Shown here piece by piece: positions 45,583 through 55,222 of a stretch of 63,797 bases of DNA (the stretch's first letter is position 1; every line of letters begins with the position of its first letter). Origin of the DNA: Planctomycetota bacterium (GTDB taxonomy: Bacteria > Planctomycetota > Phycisphaerae > WQYP01). The stretch spans positions 1-63,797 of the forward strand of contig JAKAEB010000019.1 of NCBI GenBank assembly GCA_021818445.1, read 5' to 3'. The notes below the pieces were generated by a model. It was not told the DNA's origin. It saw only the letters and a list, made by a program, of their open reading frames with translations, and made no database searches. A program made the position numbers and the translations under genes.

Positions 45583-46683
45583 GTGATTGAGCTTTCGCGG
45601 TCGAATGTGGTGGAATATCTGCTGAAGCGGGGTGAAATCAGCTCGGCAGATGCGCTGGTGCAGGAGCTTGGCGGCGGGGTATCGGGCGTGGTGATTAAGG
45701 TATTGGACCCCGATGGAGGCGAGCCTGTGGGAACGGATATGCGGTCGCCGGGGCAGATTAAACGCGGCGTGCCGGACACGCGCATGCGGGCAGGCAAATG
45801 TCTGGTGCTTAAACAGCCAAGGGAACTCTTTGCCGTGGCGACCACATGGCGGGTGGATGCCGATCGTATCTGGTCGGAACGCGACGCCTTAATAATGCTA
45901 TCGACGTTGATGCCAATTAATACGCTTCCGCAGGTATTGTGGGCGGATCAGGATAATCAGATACTGGCCATTACGCCGGCACCGCCAGAGTATGTAAACT
46001 TGAAAACGTCTCTGCTCTCGGGCAAAACGCTTCGCTGGCCGATCACAGCCGCGGCACGGTGGCTGGCCCATATGCACCGGAGCACGGCGGACGTGAGCAC
46101 GCCGTCGTCATTTTCTGACAGCCGCCTCTTTCGGCAGCAGCGGATCATGCCGTATCTCGCCTATCCGCAGGCCGCCCATCCGTCGGTCGCCGCGCGGCTG
46201 GAGGCTGTAAGTGCGTTCTTGCTCTCCGACCCTGTATGTCTGATTCATGGAGATTATTCACCCAAGAATATGCTCATGGCACCCGACGCGCTTGAGGATC
46301 GGGGCATATTCATTGTGGATTTTGAGGTGGTGTTTCGCGGCCAACCGCTTTTTGACATCGCCACGCTTATTAACCATCTGCTGTTGAAGGGTTTTTACTT
46401 TGCGCCCCAATGGCGGCCTTTCATGCTGCTGGCCGATGAGGCGTGGCATGCCTACCAGCAGGCCGCGCCGCCGCGATTGCTGTCTGCCCGTGACCAATGG
46501 GGCGGGTTTTTGCTCGGCAGCCTTCTGCTTGCACGCGTGGATGGGCAGTCACCGGTGGAATATCTGACGGATGAAGTTAAACGACAGGCCGTGCGCAATT
46601 GTGCACTGGATTTATTAAAAACGGGCGGGTCGCTGGACGATGCCATGGATCTGGTGGGCGAACATTTGGGCCATTTGGATTAG
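45583..46683 (+). CDS. APH-type phosphotransferase (kinase-like)
   Basis: This 366-residue aminoglycoside phosphotransferase-like kinase has HGDYSPKNML with Asp224 and Asn229, IVDFEVV with Asp246, and a likely Lys77 (CLVLKQP). The substrate is a small molecule, not known; a choline- or 5-methylthioribose-type role is possible. The start is GTG 45583, since an ATG eight bases earlier meets a stop at once; AGGAG lies 12 bases before. It is followed three bases later by a ketosynthase gene, so they form one operon. Confidence 0.78.
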   Translation: MIELSRSNVVEYLLKRGEISSADALVQELGGGVSGVVIKVLDPDGGEPVGTDMRSPGQIKRGVPDTRMRAGKCLVLKQPRELFAVATTWRVDADRIWSERDALIMLSTLMPINTLPQVLWADQDNQILAITPAPPEYVNLKTSLLSGKTLRWPITAAARWLAHMHRSTADVSTPSSFSDSRLFRQQRIMPYLAYPQAAHPSVAARLEAVSAFLLSDPVCLIHGDYSPKNMLMAPDALEDRGIFIVDFEVVFRGQPLFDIATLINHLLLKGFYFAPQWRPFMLLADEAWHAYQQAAPPRLLSARDQWGGFLLGSLLLARVDGQSPVEYLTDEVKRQAVRNCALDLLKTGGSLDDAMDLVGEHLGHLD

Positions 46684-46686
46684 GCA

Positions 46687-47853
46687 ATGGGCATAAATCT
46701 AAAGACCGGGCATGGCGGCTGCGGGGCGGTGGGCCAACGCGACGGCATCTCACCTTCAAAGGTGGCTGGTGGTGCGGCCACCGCACTGGGCGGATTGGGC
46801 ATCTGGACACCCCGGTATCCATCGGCAGATATGCTTTTCGCCGCTCTGTTTGACGACCCGCCAGCGGACCCGTTGATGTCAGGAGTTGAACCACCTGCAC
46901 ATGATCCAGCAGATATGTGGCCGCAAATGGTGCAGGTCATCAGCAGGAGCGTCCGCCAATGGAAGGTGGATTGTTCCGGCTGTCCGGTCATATTTGCCAC
47001 CACCAAGGGTGATATCCGCCGAACGATCGGCAGCGTGGCTCAGGCTCGCCAGCCGTTGCCCAAACTGGCCGACGATGCCGTTGCCATGGCCGATGCCTGC
47101 GGCCTCACTGGGGAGGTGATCTGCATCAGTACGGCGTGTGCTTCATCATTGGCGGCGCTTTGCGAGGCCCAATTATTATTGGCGGCCGATGCCAGCATCA
47201 GACGGGTTGCCGTTATCACGGCGGATGTGGCGTCGGCTTTTGTGCGGGATGGGTTTGAGTCGCTCCATGCACTGGCGGGCATCGGAGTAAGGCCGTTTGA
47301 TCAAAGTCGCGGGGGGCTTTTGCCCGGTTCGGCGGCGGCATGGTGCTATCTGGAGCATGCCGATGAAAGCCAGGGGGAACTGCGGCTGCTGGGATGGGGG
47401 TTGGCCAATGATGCCGCCCATCTGACCGCACCCGACTTGCAGGGACGCGGATTGCAGGCAGCGATTGTTGAGGCGCTGGCGTCCGCGCGAAAATCTCCGA
47501 CTGATATTGATGCAATAATAGCCCACGGCACGGGGACGGCATTCAGTGATGCGATGGAGGCGAAGGTTTTTGCTGAATTATTTCCCCATCGCCCGCCCCT
47601 TGCCGCCGTCAAAGGTGTGTTGGGCCACACCTTGGGTGCCAGTGGACTGGTGGAATTGGCCATCGCACGCGAAATGCTCTCCCGCCAGCAGGTGCCCGCC
47701 GTTGTCGGCCTGAACCGATCTGATTACCCGGGGATTAATCCGGTCTTTGAAAAGCCGCTCCGGCCACCGCAGACCGTTCAGACCGTGCTGAAAACCGCCA
47801 GCGGGTTTGGCGGTATCAATGCCGCCGTTATTGTGGGCGGGGGCGGTGCGTGA
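46687..47853 (+). CDS. Beta-ketoacyl-ACP synthase-like protein (full Cys-His-His triad)
   Basis: This 388-residue ketosynthase has the nucleophile Cys151 in STACASS, His280 in AHGTGTAFSDAM and His314 in GVLGHTLGASG, so condensation chemistry looks intact. It is somewhat shorter and has a different N-terminus from FabF. It is tightly placed between a kinase-like gene (3 bases) and a ketosynthase-like partner (TGATG overlap). No acyl carrier protein is in the window. It may serve an aryl-polyene-like or other lipid pathway. Confidence 0.8.
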   Translation: MGINLKTGHGGCGAVGQRDGISPSKVAGGAATALGGLGIWTPRYPSADMLFAALFDDPPADPLMSGVEPPAHDPADMWPQMVQVISRSVRQWKVDCSGCPVIFATTKGDIRRTIGSVAQARQPLPKLADDAVAMADACGLTGEVICISTACASSLAALCEAQLLLAADASIRRVAVITADVASAFVRDGFESLHALAGIGVRPFDQSRGGLLPGSAAAWCYLEHADESQGELRLLGWGLANDAAHLTAPDLQGRGLQAAIVEALASARKSPTDIDAIIAHGTGTAFSDAMEAKVFAELFPHRPPLAAVKGVLGHTLGASGLVELAIAREMLSRQQVPAVVGLNRSDYPGINPVFEKPLRPPQTVQTVLKTASGFGGINAAVIVGGGGA

Positions 47854-48410
47854 TGGCTGAAAATAAATGTAAAAATATTACTGTTCTGCGGGAATGCCGG
47901 CGGCAGGTGTCCTATTCGTCGCTGGAGCAATTTCCCCGGCCGTGGCTCGATGAATTGGCCACGGAAATGGGCAGGTGGCTGCACAGCATGGATATGCCCG
48001 GCCGCATGGGGCTGTTTTGGGCATCGGATTTGGATTCGCTCGCCGCCGATGGGGTCTTTGAGCGGTCGCGACGCCAGGCAGGGGGACGATTCATCAGTCC
48101 TGGCGCATTTCGGCACACCCTGGCCAATATGGACGCCGCCGTCTTGGCATTGGCCTTGCAAATCACCGGGCCGGTTATGACGTTCAGCTTAGGCAGGCAG
48201 ATGGATGTGGCCGAGTCGTCCGCTCAGCGCTGGCTTACCGCCGGGCGCATTGCCGCGGCAATCACGGTTACCGAAAGCCCTGTACCTTCTACCGCCGGGA
48301 TCGCAGGTGGCAATGCGATGGGATCGGGGGATTGTCGATCATCCACGGACGCAGGCGCAAGCATTGCCCGGCAAGTATGTGCACGGTATCTGACTTTGGC
48401 CCATCAATAA
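47853..48410 (+). CDS. Short ketosynthase-N-terminal-like protein (PF13723-like)
   Basis: This 185-residue protein starts inside the stop of the ketosynthase gene. The part around FISPGAFRHTLANMDAAVLA and then LTAGRIAAAITVTESP follows the pattern of PF13723 proteins, which partner with ketosynthases in aryl-polyene clusters. No active-site Cys is at the usual place. It may act as a chain-length or support subunit. Confidence 0.6.
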   Translation: MAENKCKNITVLRECRRQVSYSSLEQFPRPWLDELATEMGRWLHSMDMPGRMGLFWASDLDSLAADGVFERSRRQAGGRFISPGAFRHTLANMDAAVLALALQITGPVMTFSLGRQMDVAESSAQRWLTAGRIAAAITVTESPVPSTAGIAGGNAMGSGDCRSSTDAGASIARQVCARYLTLAHQ

Positions 48411-48661
48411 TGCGGTGGCGGCCGCCGCGCTGGCCGCCCGGCTGACAAGCGGGCGGAAATTAAGATCGCCCGCAAGTAGGCCCCAGCAGGCAGTATCGAT
48501 ATGCCAATGGGGCATCAATATCGGACGCTGCTGCATGGTGGTGTGACTTTGGACACCATCTCCCGCCACAAATTGGCAACATACCTGCGGGGGCCGCGTT
48601 CTACATATGTTATACTTCGGTATACTTTTATGGTGAGATTCGCCATTGCGGGGCCATCGTT

Positions 48662-51600
48662 ATGACCAGCTTGAACCCCTCTGACTTTTCATCCGCGACG
48701 CCGGCCGAACACGACTTCGCGGCCGTCGCCACCAAATTGGAACAGGCCGGAGCGCAGTTTCGTGCCGCCATGCTGATGGGGGCCTTTGGGCGTTTCATCG
48801 CATTTTTGGCCCCCCTGATTGTTGCGGTTGTGCTTCTGGCCGGGTTGATCCCTCTGCCGACCGCCGTGCTTTGGCTGCTGATTGCCGCCATCCCAGTCGC
48901 GGCGATATGGGGCTATTGGCATTGGCTGCACCCCAGCATTTTTATGCGGCCGGGCTATGGGCAAATCGCCCGCTGGGTAGAGGCGGAAAATGCCCGCAGG
49001 CAGGCGGCACCCCATACAGATGCGGCAACCCGCCCGCTCGAAAACAAGCTCATCAATGCGGTTTTGCTTTCTGACGAACTGGCCGCCACCAGCCGCCAGA
49101 GGGCCGACGGCGATCTGCGCCCGGTGCTGATTCCGCGGATCATCCGCGAGATCGCCTCCGATTTAAGCACTGAAAATCTATCCCGTTACGCCCCATGGAA
49201 AGAGCAGGGCAAGGCGTGGTTGTGGGCGGCAGGCAGCCTGCTTTTGTGCCTGATTGTCATCGGCGGCTTTCACGGGCAGCTTGCCCGTGGGCTTTCTGTG
49301 CTCTCGGCACCGGGAAGATTCGTACCCCGGCAGGGTGCGGCAGAAATATTAAATGTCACACCAGGAAACGCCACTCTGCTGGCCGGCCAGCCGGTTGACT
49401 TCACCGTACGCGTAAAAACACCCCACGAAGAATTGGTACCCACCCATCTTGATATTTTTTACGCCGACGGACACCATCAGCGGCTCTCCATGCATGTTTT
49501 TGGCCGCAATAACGCCAACTACGCTTATGAACTGGCGTCGGCGGCGCAGGGTTTTGCCTATGTGATATCTTCCGGCGGCACGCAAAGCCGCCGCTACCAT
49601 GTCAATGTGCTGCCGGCAATTTCACTCGCGTCTCTCCGGGCGGCGGTGCGGATACCCGGTTACATTTCCGGCAAAGCGGCCAAGGAGTCGCTGCTTATCG
49701 TTGGCGGCAAAAAGACTCTGGCCAACCACACGCCCGCTGTGCCGGAGGGAAGCCGCGTGGCGTGGCACCTCACACTTGCCAATCCGCTGCAAAACGACAC
49801 CATTGCCATGCAGTTATCCAGCACACGCACCCTTCAATTGCAGTCCGATGACGGCCGGCATTTCCGTACCCAGCCGGTGCCCGTGCTTAAATCGCTGCGC
49901 TATCGCTTTCTTATCAGCGATGGCTCCGGCAATGTGCTGCAGGCTTTTCCAGATGCGGGCAAGGGGCATTTTTATCTCGCCTGCACGGCAGATCAGCCAC
50001 CTTCGGTCCATGTGCTGGTGCCCCACCAAAATGTGGTTCAAGCCCCGGGGAGCAAGTTGCCGTTGAAGGTGCGCGCTACCGATGATTACGGCCTCACCGC
50101 CGTGAGCCTGCAACTGGCCCGGTCGACACACCGCTTTCATACCATCCGTCGGTGGCCAATCGGCCTGGCGGAAAATGGTCGCCCGGCAACCACTGTCACC
50201 ATCCCCATGCTGCTTCCGCTGTCCGCTAAAACCTATCCCGTCGGCCAGACGCTGCGTTACCGCTTTACTGCTACCGACAATCGGCACATTGGTGCCGCCG
50301 ACCCGCCACTGGGGCCGCAGACAACCGACGGCCGCATATTCAAAATCATCATTGCCCAGCAGGCCGCACCGTCGAAGCGCAAAGTGCACGCATGGCGCGA
50401 ATTAATACGCCTCATACAAGGCATGATCCAGCACCAGCAGGCGCTGATCGTGCGGGCCAACAGCTTGTTCTCCGATACGCGTCTGGAGCAGATTACCGGC
50501 GAGGCGGCGCAGGTTGCCACCGGCCAGATAGGGCTGCGCGGCAGCATGGTGCATACAGTTGATACGTTTCCATTTGCCCACTCCATGCGCACCATCAAAG
50601 CGGGTTTGCAGCTTTTATCTACCGGAGATGCGGCGCTTGCCATCACCCGTGCCAATGAACTTACCCACATCGCAGCACTGGCCACGGCCGGTTCGCTGGA
50701 GCATACGCTGCATCGCCATCAGTTACGCACGCTCAAAGCCTTGGAGGCGCTGCTGAACCTGGCAAAGGCCAAGCTCTCCGATCTGCAGTCGCGGATATCG
50801 CATCAGGGGAGTAATTTTCAGGATCAGGGGCGTCAACAATGGAAGCAACTGGCGCTGGAGCTTAAAAAGTTTGAAAAGCAGCAACGCGATGTCATCAGTA
50901 CATCAGAGCGGCTGGCGCAAAAGCCCATCAGCCAGTACGATGCCAAGGATAAATCGGCGTTGCTTCACGCCCAGGCGCTGGCGGATAAATGGTCGAAGTT
51001 TCTGAACCAGAAACTGGTCAACATGAGCAACCTCACGGAGCAGGATCAGGCCAATGCCGCCTTGAAGGATGATCTCGCGGAGATGAACGTGCAATTGGCG
51101 ATGGAAAAGGCCGCCCTGCAGGTCAAAGCGATTAAGATCGCCACGCCGCTGGAGCAGGAAGGCCTGGAGGATGCAAAAAAACTCACATCCAATATTGAAC
51201 AGTGGTTAATGCAGAAGCCCGACACCTACAAATGGGAGATGGAAGAACCGGTCACCCAAAATGACGTGCCCGATCCGCCTCTGCCATCGGAACTTCATGA
51301 TATGATTGGAAAATTATTGGAACACGAAGAGGATATGACCAGTGATATGGAAAGCCTCGGCAGCAAATGGAACGACTCCATCAATAAAGGCAATGGATGG
51401 GGAGCCATCGATGGGCCGATCAGCGATATGAGCGCTCAAGGTGTCACCGGTAATGAGATGCCGAAGAACGATGAAATTCAGGGTCGCAGCGGATCGGGCC
51501 GCGAGGGCCGAGCCAGTGGTGAGATGGTCGGTGCCACCGCCACCGATAAGGGTGGCCGTCGTACGCCGACCCGCCTGACGCACGATGCATTTGCCTCCGG

Positions 51601-52081
51601 CAAGATTCAGGATTCTTCCAAGCAGCCGCCCGGCGGTGCCACCGGTGGCGGTAAAAAGGCGGGCTACAGTGGTGAAGGACTTGAAGGCCCGGCCCCCATC
51701 GGCATGCAGAAAAACCTTAAGCGATTAGCCGGTACGCAGGCCCAGTTATTAAATCAGACCGAGCGACTGCGCCTGGAAATGCACGCGGATAATTTTCACG
51801 ACTTCAAACTCATCGAAGCCGCCGTACTGATGCAGGATGCCAAAAAGGCGCTTAATGCCTATCAGTATCACACGGCGCTTATTGACCAGAAAATGGCGGT
51901 GCAGGACTTGGCAACCGCCAAGTTGCTTGCGGCGGCCCAAGCCCACGTTGCCATCGATAATACCGGGCCGGTGGGCAAAAAATTGCATCACCTTTCCGAC
52001 TCGGCCGGGAGCGAATTGCCCAAGGGGTTTCAAAACCCGGTCAAGGCCTATTTTGCGCGGATATCGCAGTCCGGGCGCTGA
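48662..52081 (+). CDS. Large membrane protein (DUF4175-like)
   Basis: This 1139-residue protein has TM helices at ~40-85 and ~187-207, and then a long extracytoplasmic region. Beta-type domains come first (220-560) and then helical, coiled-coil-like segments (660-880: KLSDLQSRISHQGSNFQDQ, LELKKFEKQQRDVIST). A Gly-rich linker (~940-1010) and a final helical part follow. The layout matches planctomycete DUF4175-type proteins. Its function is unknown. The ATG follows GGGG eight bases away. Confidence 0.75.
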   Translation: MTSLNPSDFSSATPAEHDFAAVATKLEQAGAQFRAAMLMGAFGRFIAFLAPLIVAVVLLAGLIPLPTAVLWLLIAAIPVAAIWGYWHWLHPSIFMRPGYGQIARWVEAENARRQAAPHTDAATRPLENKLINAVLLSDELAATSRQRADGDLRPVLIPRIIREIASDLSTENLSRYAPWKEQGKAWLWAAGSLLLCLIVIGGFHGQLARGLSVLSAPGRFVPRQGAAEILNVTPGNATLLAGQPVDFTVRVKTPHEELVPTHLDIFYADGHHQRLSMHVFGRNNANYAYELASAAQGFAYVISSGGTQSRRYHVNVLPAISLASLRAAVRIPGYISGKAAKESLLIVGGKKTLANHTPAVPEGSRVAWHLTLANPLQNDTIAMQLSSTRTLQLQSDDGRHFRTQPVPVLKSLRYRFLISDGSGNVLQAFPDAGKGHFYLACTADQPPSVHVLVPHQNVVQAPGSKLPLKVRATDDYGLTAVSLQLARSTHRFHTIRRWPIGLAENGRPATTVTIPMLLPLSAKTYPVGQTLRYRFTATDNRHIGAADPPLGPQTTDGRIFKIIIAQQAAPSKRKVHAWRELIRLIQGMIQHQQALIVRANSLFSDTRLEQITGEAAQVATGQIGLRGSMVHTVDTFPFAHSMRTIKAGLQLLSTGDAALAITRANELTHIAALATAGSLEHTLHRHQLRTLKALEALLNLAKAKLSDLQSRISHQGSNFQDQGRQQWKQLALELKKFEKQQRDVISTSERLAQKPISQYDAKDKSALLHAQALADKWSKFLNQKLVNMSNLTEQDQANAALKDDLAEMNVQLAMEKAALQVKAIKIATPLEQEGLEDAKKLTSNIEQWLMQKPDTYKWEMEEPVTQNDVPDPPLPSELHDMIGKLLEHEEDMTSDMESLGSKWNDSINKGNGWGAIDGPISDMSAQGVTGNEMPKNDEIQGRSGSGREGRASGEMVGATATDKGGRRTPTRLTHDAFASGKIQDSSKQPPGGATGGGKKAGYSGEGLEGPAPIGMQKNLKRLAGTQAQLLNQTERLRLEMHADNFHDFKLIEAAVLMQDAKKALNAYQYHTALIDQKMAVQDLATAKLLAAAQAHVAIDNTGPVGKKLHHLSDSAGSELPKGFQNPVKAYFARISQSGR

Positions 52082-52305
52082 AGCTTCGTGACCCAGTTTA
52101 CGAGCGCGTTCGGCAGCGTCAACCCGATTTTTCATCGCGAGGTTCGCAAAGTTAACAGTGGAAATATTCGGTATGGGAACGGCCCGTTTAGCCGCCGGGC
52201 TTGTCCCGGCGGGCAAAAAAATAACGCATTCGTGTGCAAAATATCGCTGCGTCCTCCTTGCACCCCCCACCCCCGCGCGTTATGTTGCGAATTATTGGTT
52301 GCAGT

Positions 52306-52526
52306 TTTGAGGCCGATGGATGGTCGCATTTGCTGAGAATAAAGTTCGCCAAGGCACTCGCGGCTACCGGTACGATGCGGAAACGCAGAATTATTATGTG
52401 CGGAATCGGTATTACTTGCCGACGCTTGGCCGCTGGCTCACCCGCGACCCGATCGGTTACCAAGGCGGAATCAATCTTTACGCCTACGTCGCCAGCAGCC
52501 CGGTGGGGAATGTGGATCCGGCGGGG
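52306..52526 (+). repeat. RHS core copy 1
   Basis: Nucleotides coding a 69-residue RHS core with its ribosome site, closely repeated at 54296-54516. Protein identity is 60 of 69. The TTTTGAGG ribosome site is also copied. Confidence 0.85.
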
Positions 52527-53204
52527 TTGGCCAGCTCCTCCGGATGCCTAGCCGGGGTGCTGGCCAATTTCCGCAAGGCCGTCCGGAAGGACCTAGCGAT
52601 GTATAACGGCGTGGTAGGCGCCCTGCAGCTAGCACAGGCCGAGCGCGGCTACGCCCGCGCGGACGCGGCGACGGCCAACTTCCTCAAGGGGTCCCTCGTC
52701 AGCGTCACCGGGCTGGGGATTGCGTCAGGAATACAAGTTGCGGCGGACTCCATGGCCGCGGAGAATGCGGCAACCCAACTCGCGGTGCTCGAGCAAACGT
52801 CGCAGGCCTTCAACGCTGGCTTGGCCAGCGCGGAGGATGTGGCGTTCGCCTCGTTGGCGGCGTCAAGGAGTATTGGGCTCCTCAACAGCGTAAGCACCGC
52901 GGCTAGGCTTTCGCAGCCCGTCCTCGCCGCCGCAACGGGCGCCCTCGCCGCATGGGCGTCGGGTGAGCAGCCCCTCAACGGGGAGGGCGCGGTGCAAGCA
53001 CTGCTCTCGGTGCTGCCGGACGCGGACGCGGTGCTCCCAACGGTCCTAGACCAGGCGGCGGCGGGGCTTCTGCTCCAGGCCGAGCTAAACGGGGGGTCAA
53101 CGTTGCCTGGGGCCGGGCGGGCTTTCTGGAATCTCAACCGGGAAATCCAGTTGGCAAAAAAGGCGGCGATGGCGGCAGCGGCACGCTGTCCGTGTGGACA
53201 TTAG
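52320..53204 (+). CDS. Short RHS-core protein with unrelated C-terminal tip (cassette 1)
   Basis: This 294-residue protein begins with the last part of an RHS core: ETQNYYVRNRYYLPTLGRWL, TRDPIGYQGGINLY and VDPAG (residues 1-69). A different, Ala-rich C-terminal region of ~225 residues then follows, with no recognised fold and a Cys-rich end (CPCGH). The ATG has GAGG seven bases upstream, so it is translated by itself although a full RHS protein would be far larger. RHS tips are often toxins; here that is inference. A membrane-protein gene follows 42 bases later. Confidence 0.75.
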   Translation: MVAFAENKVRQGTRGYRYDAETQNYYVRNRYYLPTLGRWLTRDPIGYQGGINLYAYVASSPVGNVDPAGLASSSGCLAGVLANFRKAVRKDLAMYNGVVGALQLAQAERGYARADAATANFLKGSLVSVTGLGIASGIQVAADSMAAENAATQLAVLEQTSQAFNAGLASAEDVAFASLAASRSIGLLNSVSTAARLSQPVLAAATGALAAWASGEQPLNGEGAVQALLSVLPDADAVLPTVLDQAAAGLLLQAELNGGSTLPGAGRAFWNLNREIQLAKKAAMAAAARCPCGH

Positions 53205-53246
53205 CCGCTGGTAGCTGTCCGGCCGCAATCGTAAGGGATTCAAGGC

Positions 53247-54119
53247 ATGATCGATATCCGTCGGCGGCTCGGACGCCTTCTTCTTTACATCGCTGCAGTC
53301 GAGCTGATGGTTGTTCTGTTCTTTGCCTTCACCATCTTCGCCCGCTCAGGCTACCATCCGGCGATGGCATGGCACGCGGCACTCGCGGCCGCAGGCTGCT
53401 CCTATTCGACGCGGCGACCGCAGGGTGTCAATTTCGACCGCTCTTCGCTTGAACTGGCCCTTATCTGGAGCGTGTTTTCCGGCGTGATGGCAGCGTTTAT
53501 CCTCGGCTTCGCGATTTATGCGGAACGGGCGCTCCGGGATATCCCGCACCCGGCGGCCGGGGGGGACGCCGGGCCGCGTCATCGGGGTCGGCAGCCGCCG
53601 GAGCGGTCGCTCTCGCCGGACGACGGCTCCCTGCCGGCACGCAGCGAAATTTCCTTCACATTGGAGGCTCGCCCCGCATCATGGTCAGGGATTTATGCGG
53701 CGATGATGGTGGTCTGCCTGACTCTAGGTTTCGCCAGCCTTGCGACGATCCTATTAAGTTGTCTTGGCCATCCGCCGGGCGAAGATGTTTATTGGGTCGG
53801 TTGGGTGGTGGCCATGTCTCTGGCGGTGGGCTTCGGGGCAAGATTTCCGCCGGGCGTCGACACAGCCCGCATTCGGAGCAGGTTCTATATTAAGGCCTAC
53901 CTGAAGGTGGCTCCGTTATGGTTGCGGATTCTTCTGCTGGCGGCCGGACTTTTATTGGCGATCATGTGTGTGCGAACTGGCTACATCGCCCTCTATCGGC
54001 CGGGTGCTTTCAATGGTACCATCCTCACCGACAATTACGCTGCGGCGGTGGCCTTCATATTTTTTGTTGATGCGCTGGCGTTTTTCCCTTTCCCAAAAAC
54101 TGAGACGGAACACCATTAA
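53247..54119 (+). CDS. Unknown membrane protein following RHS cassette 1
   Basis: This 290-residue protein has about five hydrophobic helices (near 12-32, 70-92, 150-172, 180-200 and 225-250, plus one near the end) and a charged loop in between. Its place directly after an RHS tip is where immunity genes normally lie, so it could protect against tip 1. No family was recognised. Confidence 0.6.
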   Translation: MIDIRRRLGRLLLYIAAVELMVVLFFAFTIFARSGYHPAMAWHAALAAAGCSYSTRRPQGVNFDRSSLELALIWSVFSGVMAAFILGFAIYAERALRDIPHPAAGGDAGPRHRGRQPPERSLSPDDGSLPARSEISFTLEARPASWSGIYAAMMVVCLTLGFASLATILLSCLGHPPGEDVYWVGWVVAMSLAVGFGARFPPGVDTARIRSRFYIKAYLKVAPLWLRILLLAAGLLLAIMCVRTGYIALYRPGAFNGTILTDNYAAAVAFIFFVDALAFFPFPKTETEHH

Positions 54120-54295
54120 TAGGGCGGGCTGCGGTTTTGCCGCAGCTGGCCAGCGCGCGGCACGGCGGTAAACTGGGGGGTATTCCGTATTGCTTCAGTC
54201 GGAAAAGGAGGAACAGGCTTTTGTTTGAAGGGATAAAATGGAACCGTTTGCACGCCCCACCCCAGCGCGATATTTTCCTTGTTGGGGTTTCCGAG

Positions 54296-54516
54296 TTTTG
54301 AGGCCGTGAATGGTCGCATTTGCTGAAAATAAAATTCGCCGAGGCACTCGCGGCTTTTGTGCCGATGCCGAAACGCAGAATTATTATGTGCGGAATCGGT
54401 ATTATCTGCCGACATTGGGCCGCTGGCTTACCCGCGACCCGATCGGCTACCAAGGCGGAATCAATCTTTACGAATACGTCCAAAGCAGCCCGGTGGCGAA
54501 TGTGGACCCGGAGGGG
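54296..54516 (+). repeat. RHS core copy 2
   Basis: Second copy of the sequence at 52306-52526, including the TTTTGAGG ribosome site. It diverges sharply after the VDPEG codons. Confidence 0.85.
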
Positions 54517-55182
54517 GAGGCGGGGGCGTTCGAGCAATACCAGTATTGGCGAGCACAGACGCAGAAGCTTGTCGCACTCTTCCCCGACTTCCAAGGGCGC
54601 GATCTCACGCTGCTGAAGGGTATAGCGGCCGCGTCAATGCTAAAAGAACTTCAGGCCGAACGGCGGTACGCCGGCAGCCACAACGGGATGGACCCGATGG
54701 AGTATCTTAAGCACCTGATCGCCCAGCTAAGCAAGGAAAAGCACGCATTCCGCTGCAAACCGGGTGGCGACGCGCCATTAGAGAAATTTGAGAAAGCGCT
54801 CGACAAAGCAAAACAAATCGCCAACGACATTGAGAATGGATTGGAATTAAAAAACGGAAATGGACCGCAGCAGATTGCCGCCTTGGGCAATCTATTGGGC
54901 CAACTGGCATCGCATTTGCCGCCGGGGTTCAGGCAATTGGTGGGCTTCTATGGTAATGCGCTTTCCTCAGCAGCGGGTGCCGTCGGCCAGTTGGACAAAG
55001 CGGAAGGTGCCAAGGCTTGGAGCGAGCTAGAGGGTACCACCACCAATCAAATGATTCCTATCGTTGGCGGGTCGGATATTCCGTTCAGTCCCGGCTGGGC
55101 AAATAGGATATTGAACCAGTTTGGTGACAGCGTACCGGGATTTTCACAGGCTTACCAATACCATTTGGCCAACCGCTATTGA
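54310..55182 (+). CDS. Short RHS-core protein with different C-terminal tip (cassette 2)
   Basis: This 290-residue protein has the same 69-residue RHS core as cassette 1 (60 of 69 identical) and then a wholly different helical tip of ~220 residues (KLVALFPDFQGRDLTLLKG, LEKFEKALDKAKQIANDIE). The ATG has GAGG six bases before. No known toxin motif is seen. Two membrane-protein genes follow. Confidence 0.75.
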   Translation: MVAFAENKIRRGTRGFCADAETQNYYVRNRYYLPTLGRWLTRDPIGYQGGINLYEYVQSSPVANVDPEGEAGAFEQYQYWRAQTQKLVALFPDFQGRDLTLLKGIAAASMLKELQAERRYAGSHNGMDPMEYLKHLIAQLSKEKHAFRCKPGGDAPLEKFEKALDKAKQIANDIENGLELKNGNGPQQIAALGNLLGQLASHLPPGFRQLVGFYGNALSSAAGAVGQLDKAEGAKAWSELEGTTTNQMIPIVGGSDIPFSPGWANRILNQFGDSVPGFSQAYQYHLANRY

Positions 55183-55222
55183 CGCACCCGTTACCGGGCT
55201 GAAAGATGAGGCAAAGGGTTTA

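Noticed and set aside
45583-48410. Complete polyketide or aryl-polyene cluster
   Set aside because: No carrier protein, reductase, dehydratase or thioesterase is present in the window.
52190-52225. Terminator after the DUF4175-like gene
   Set aside because: The hairpin GCCGGG/CCCGGC is followed by A residues on the plus strand, not T.
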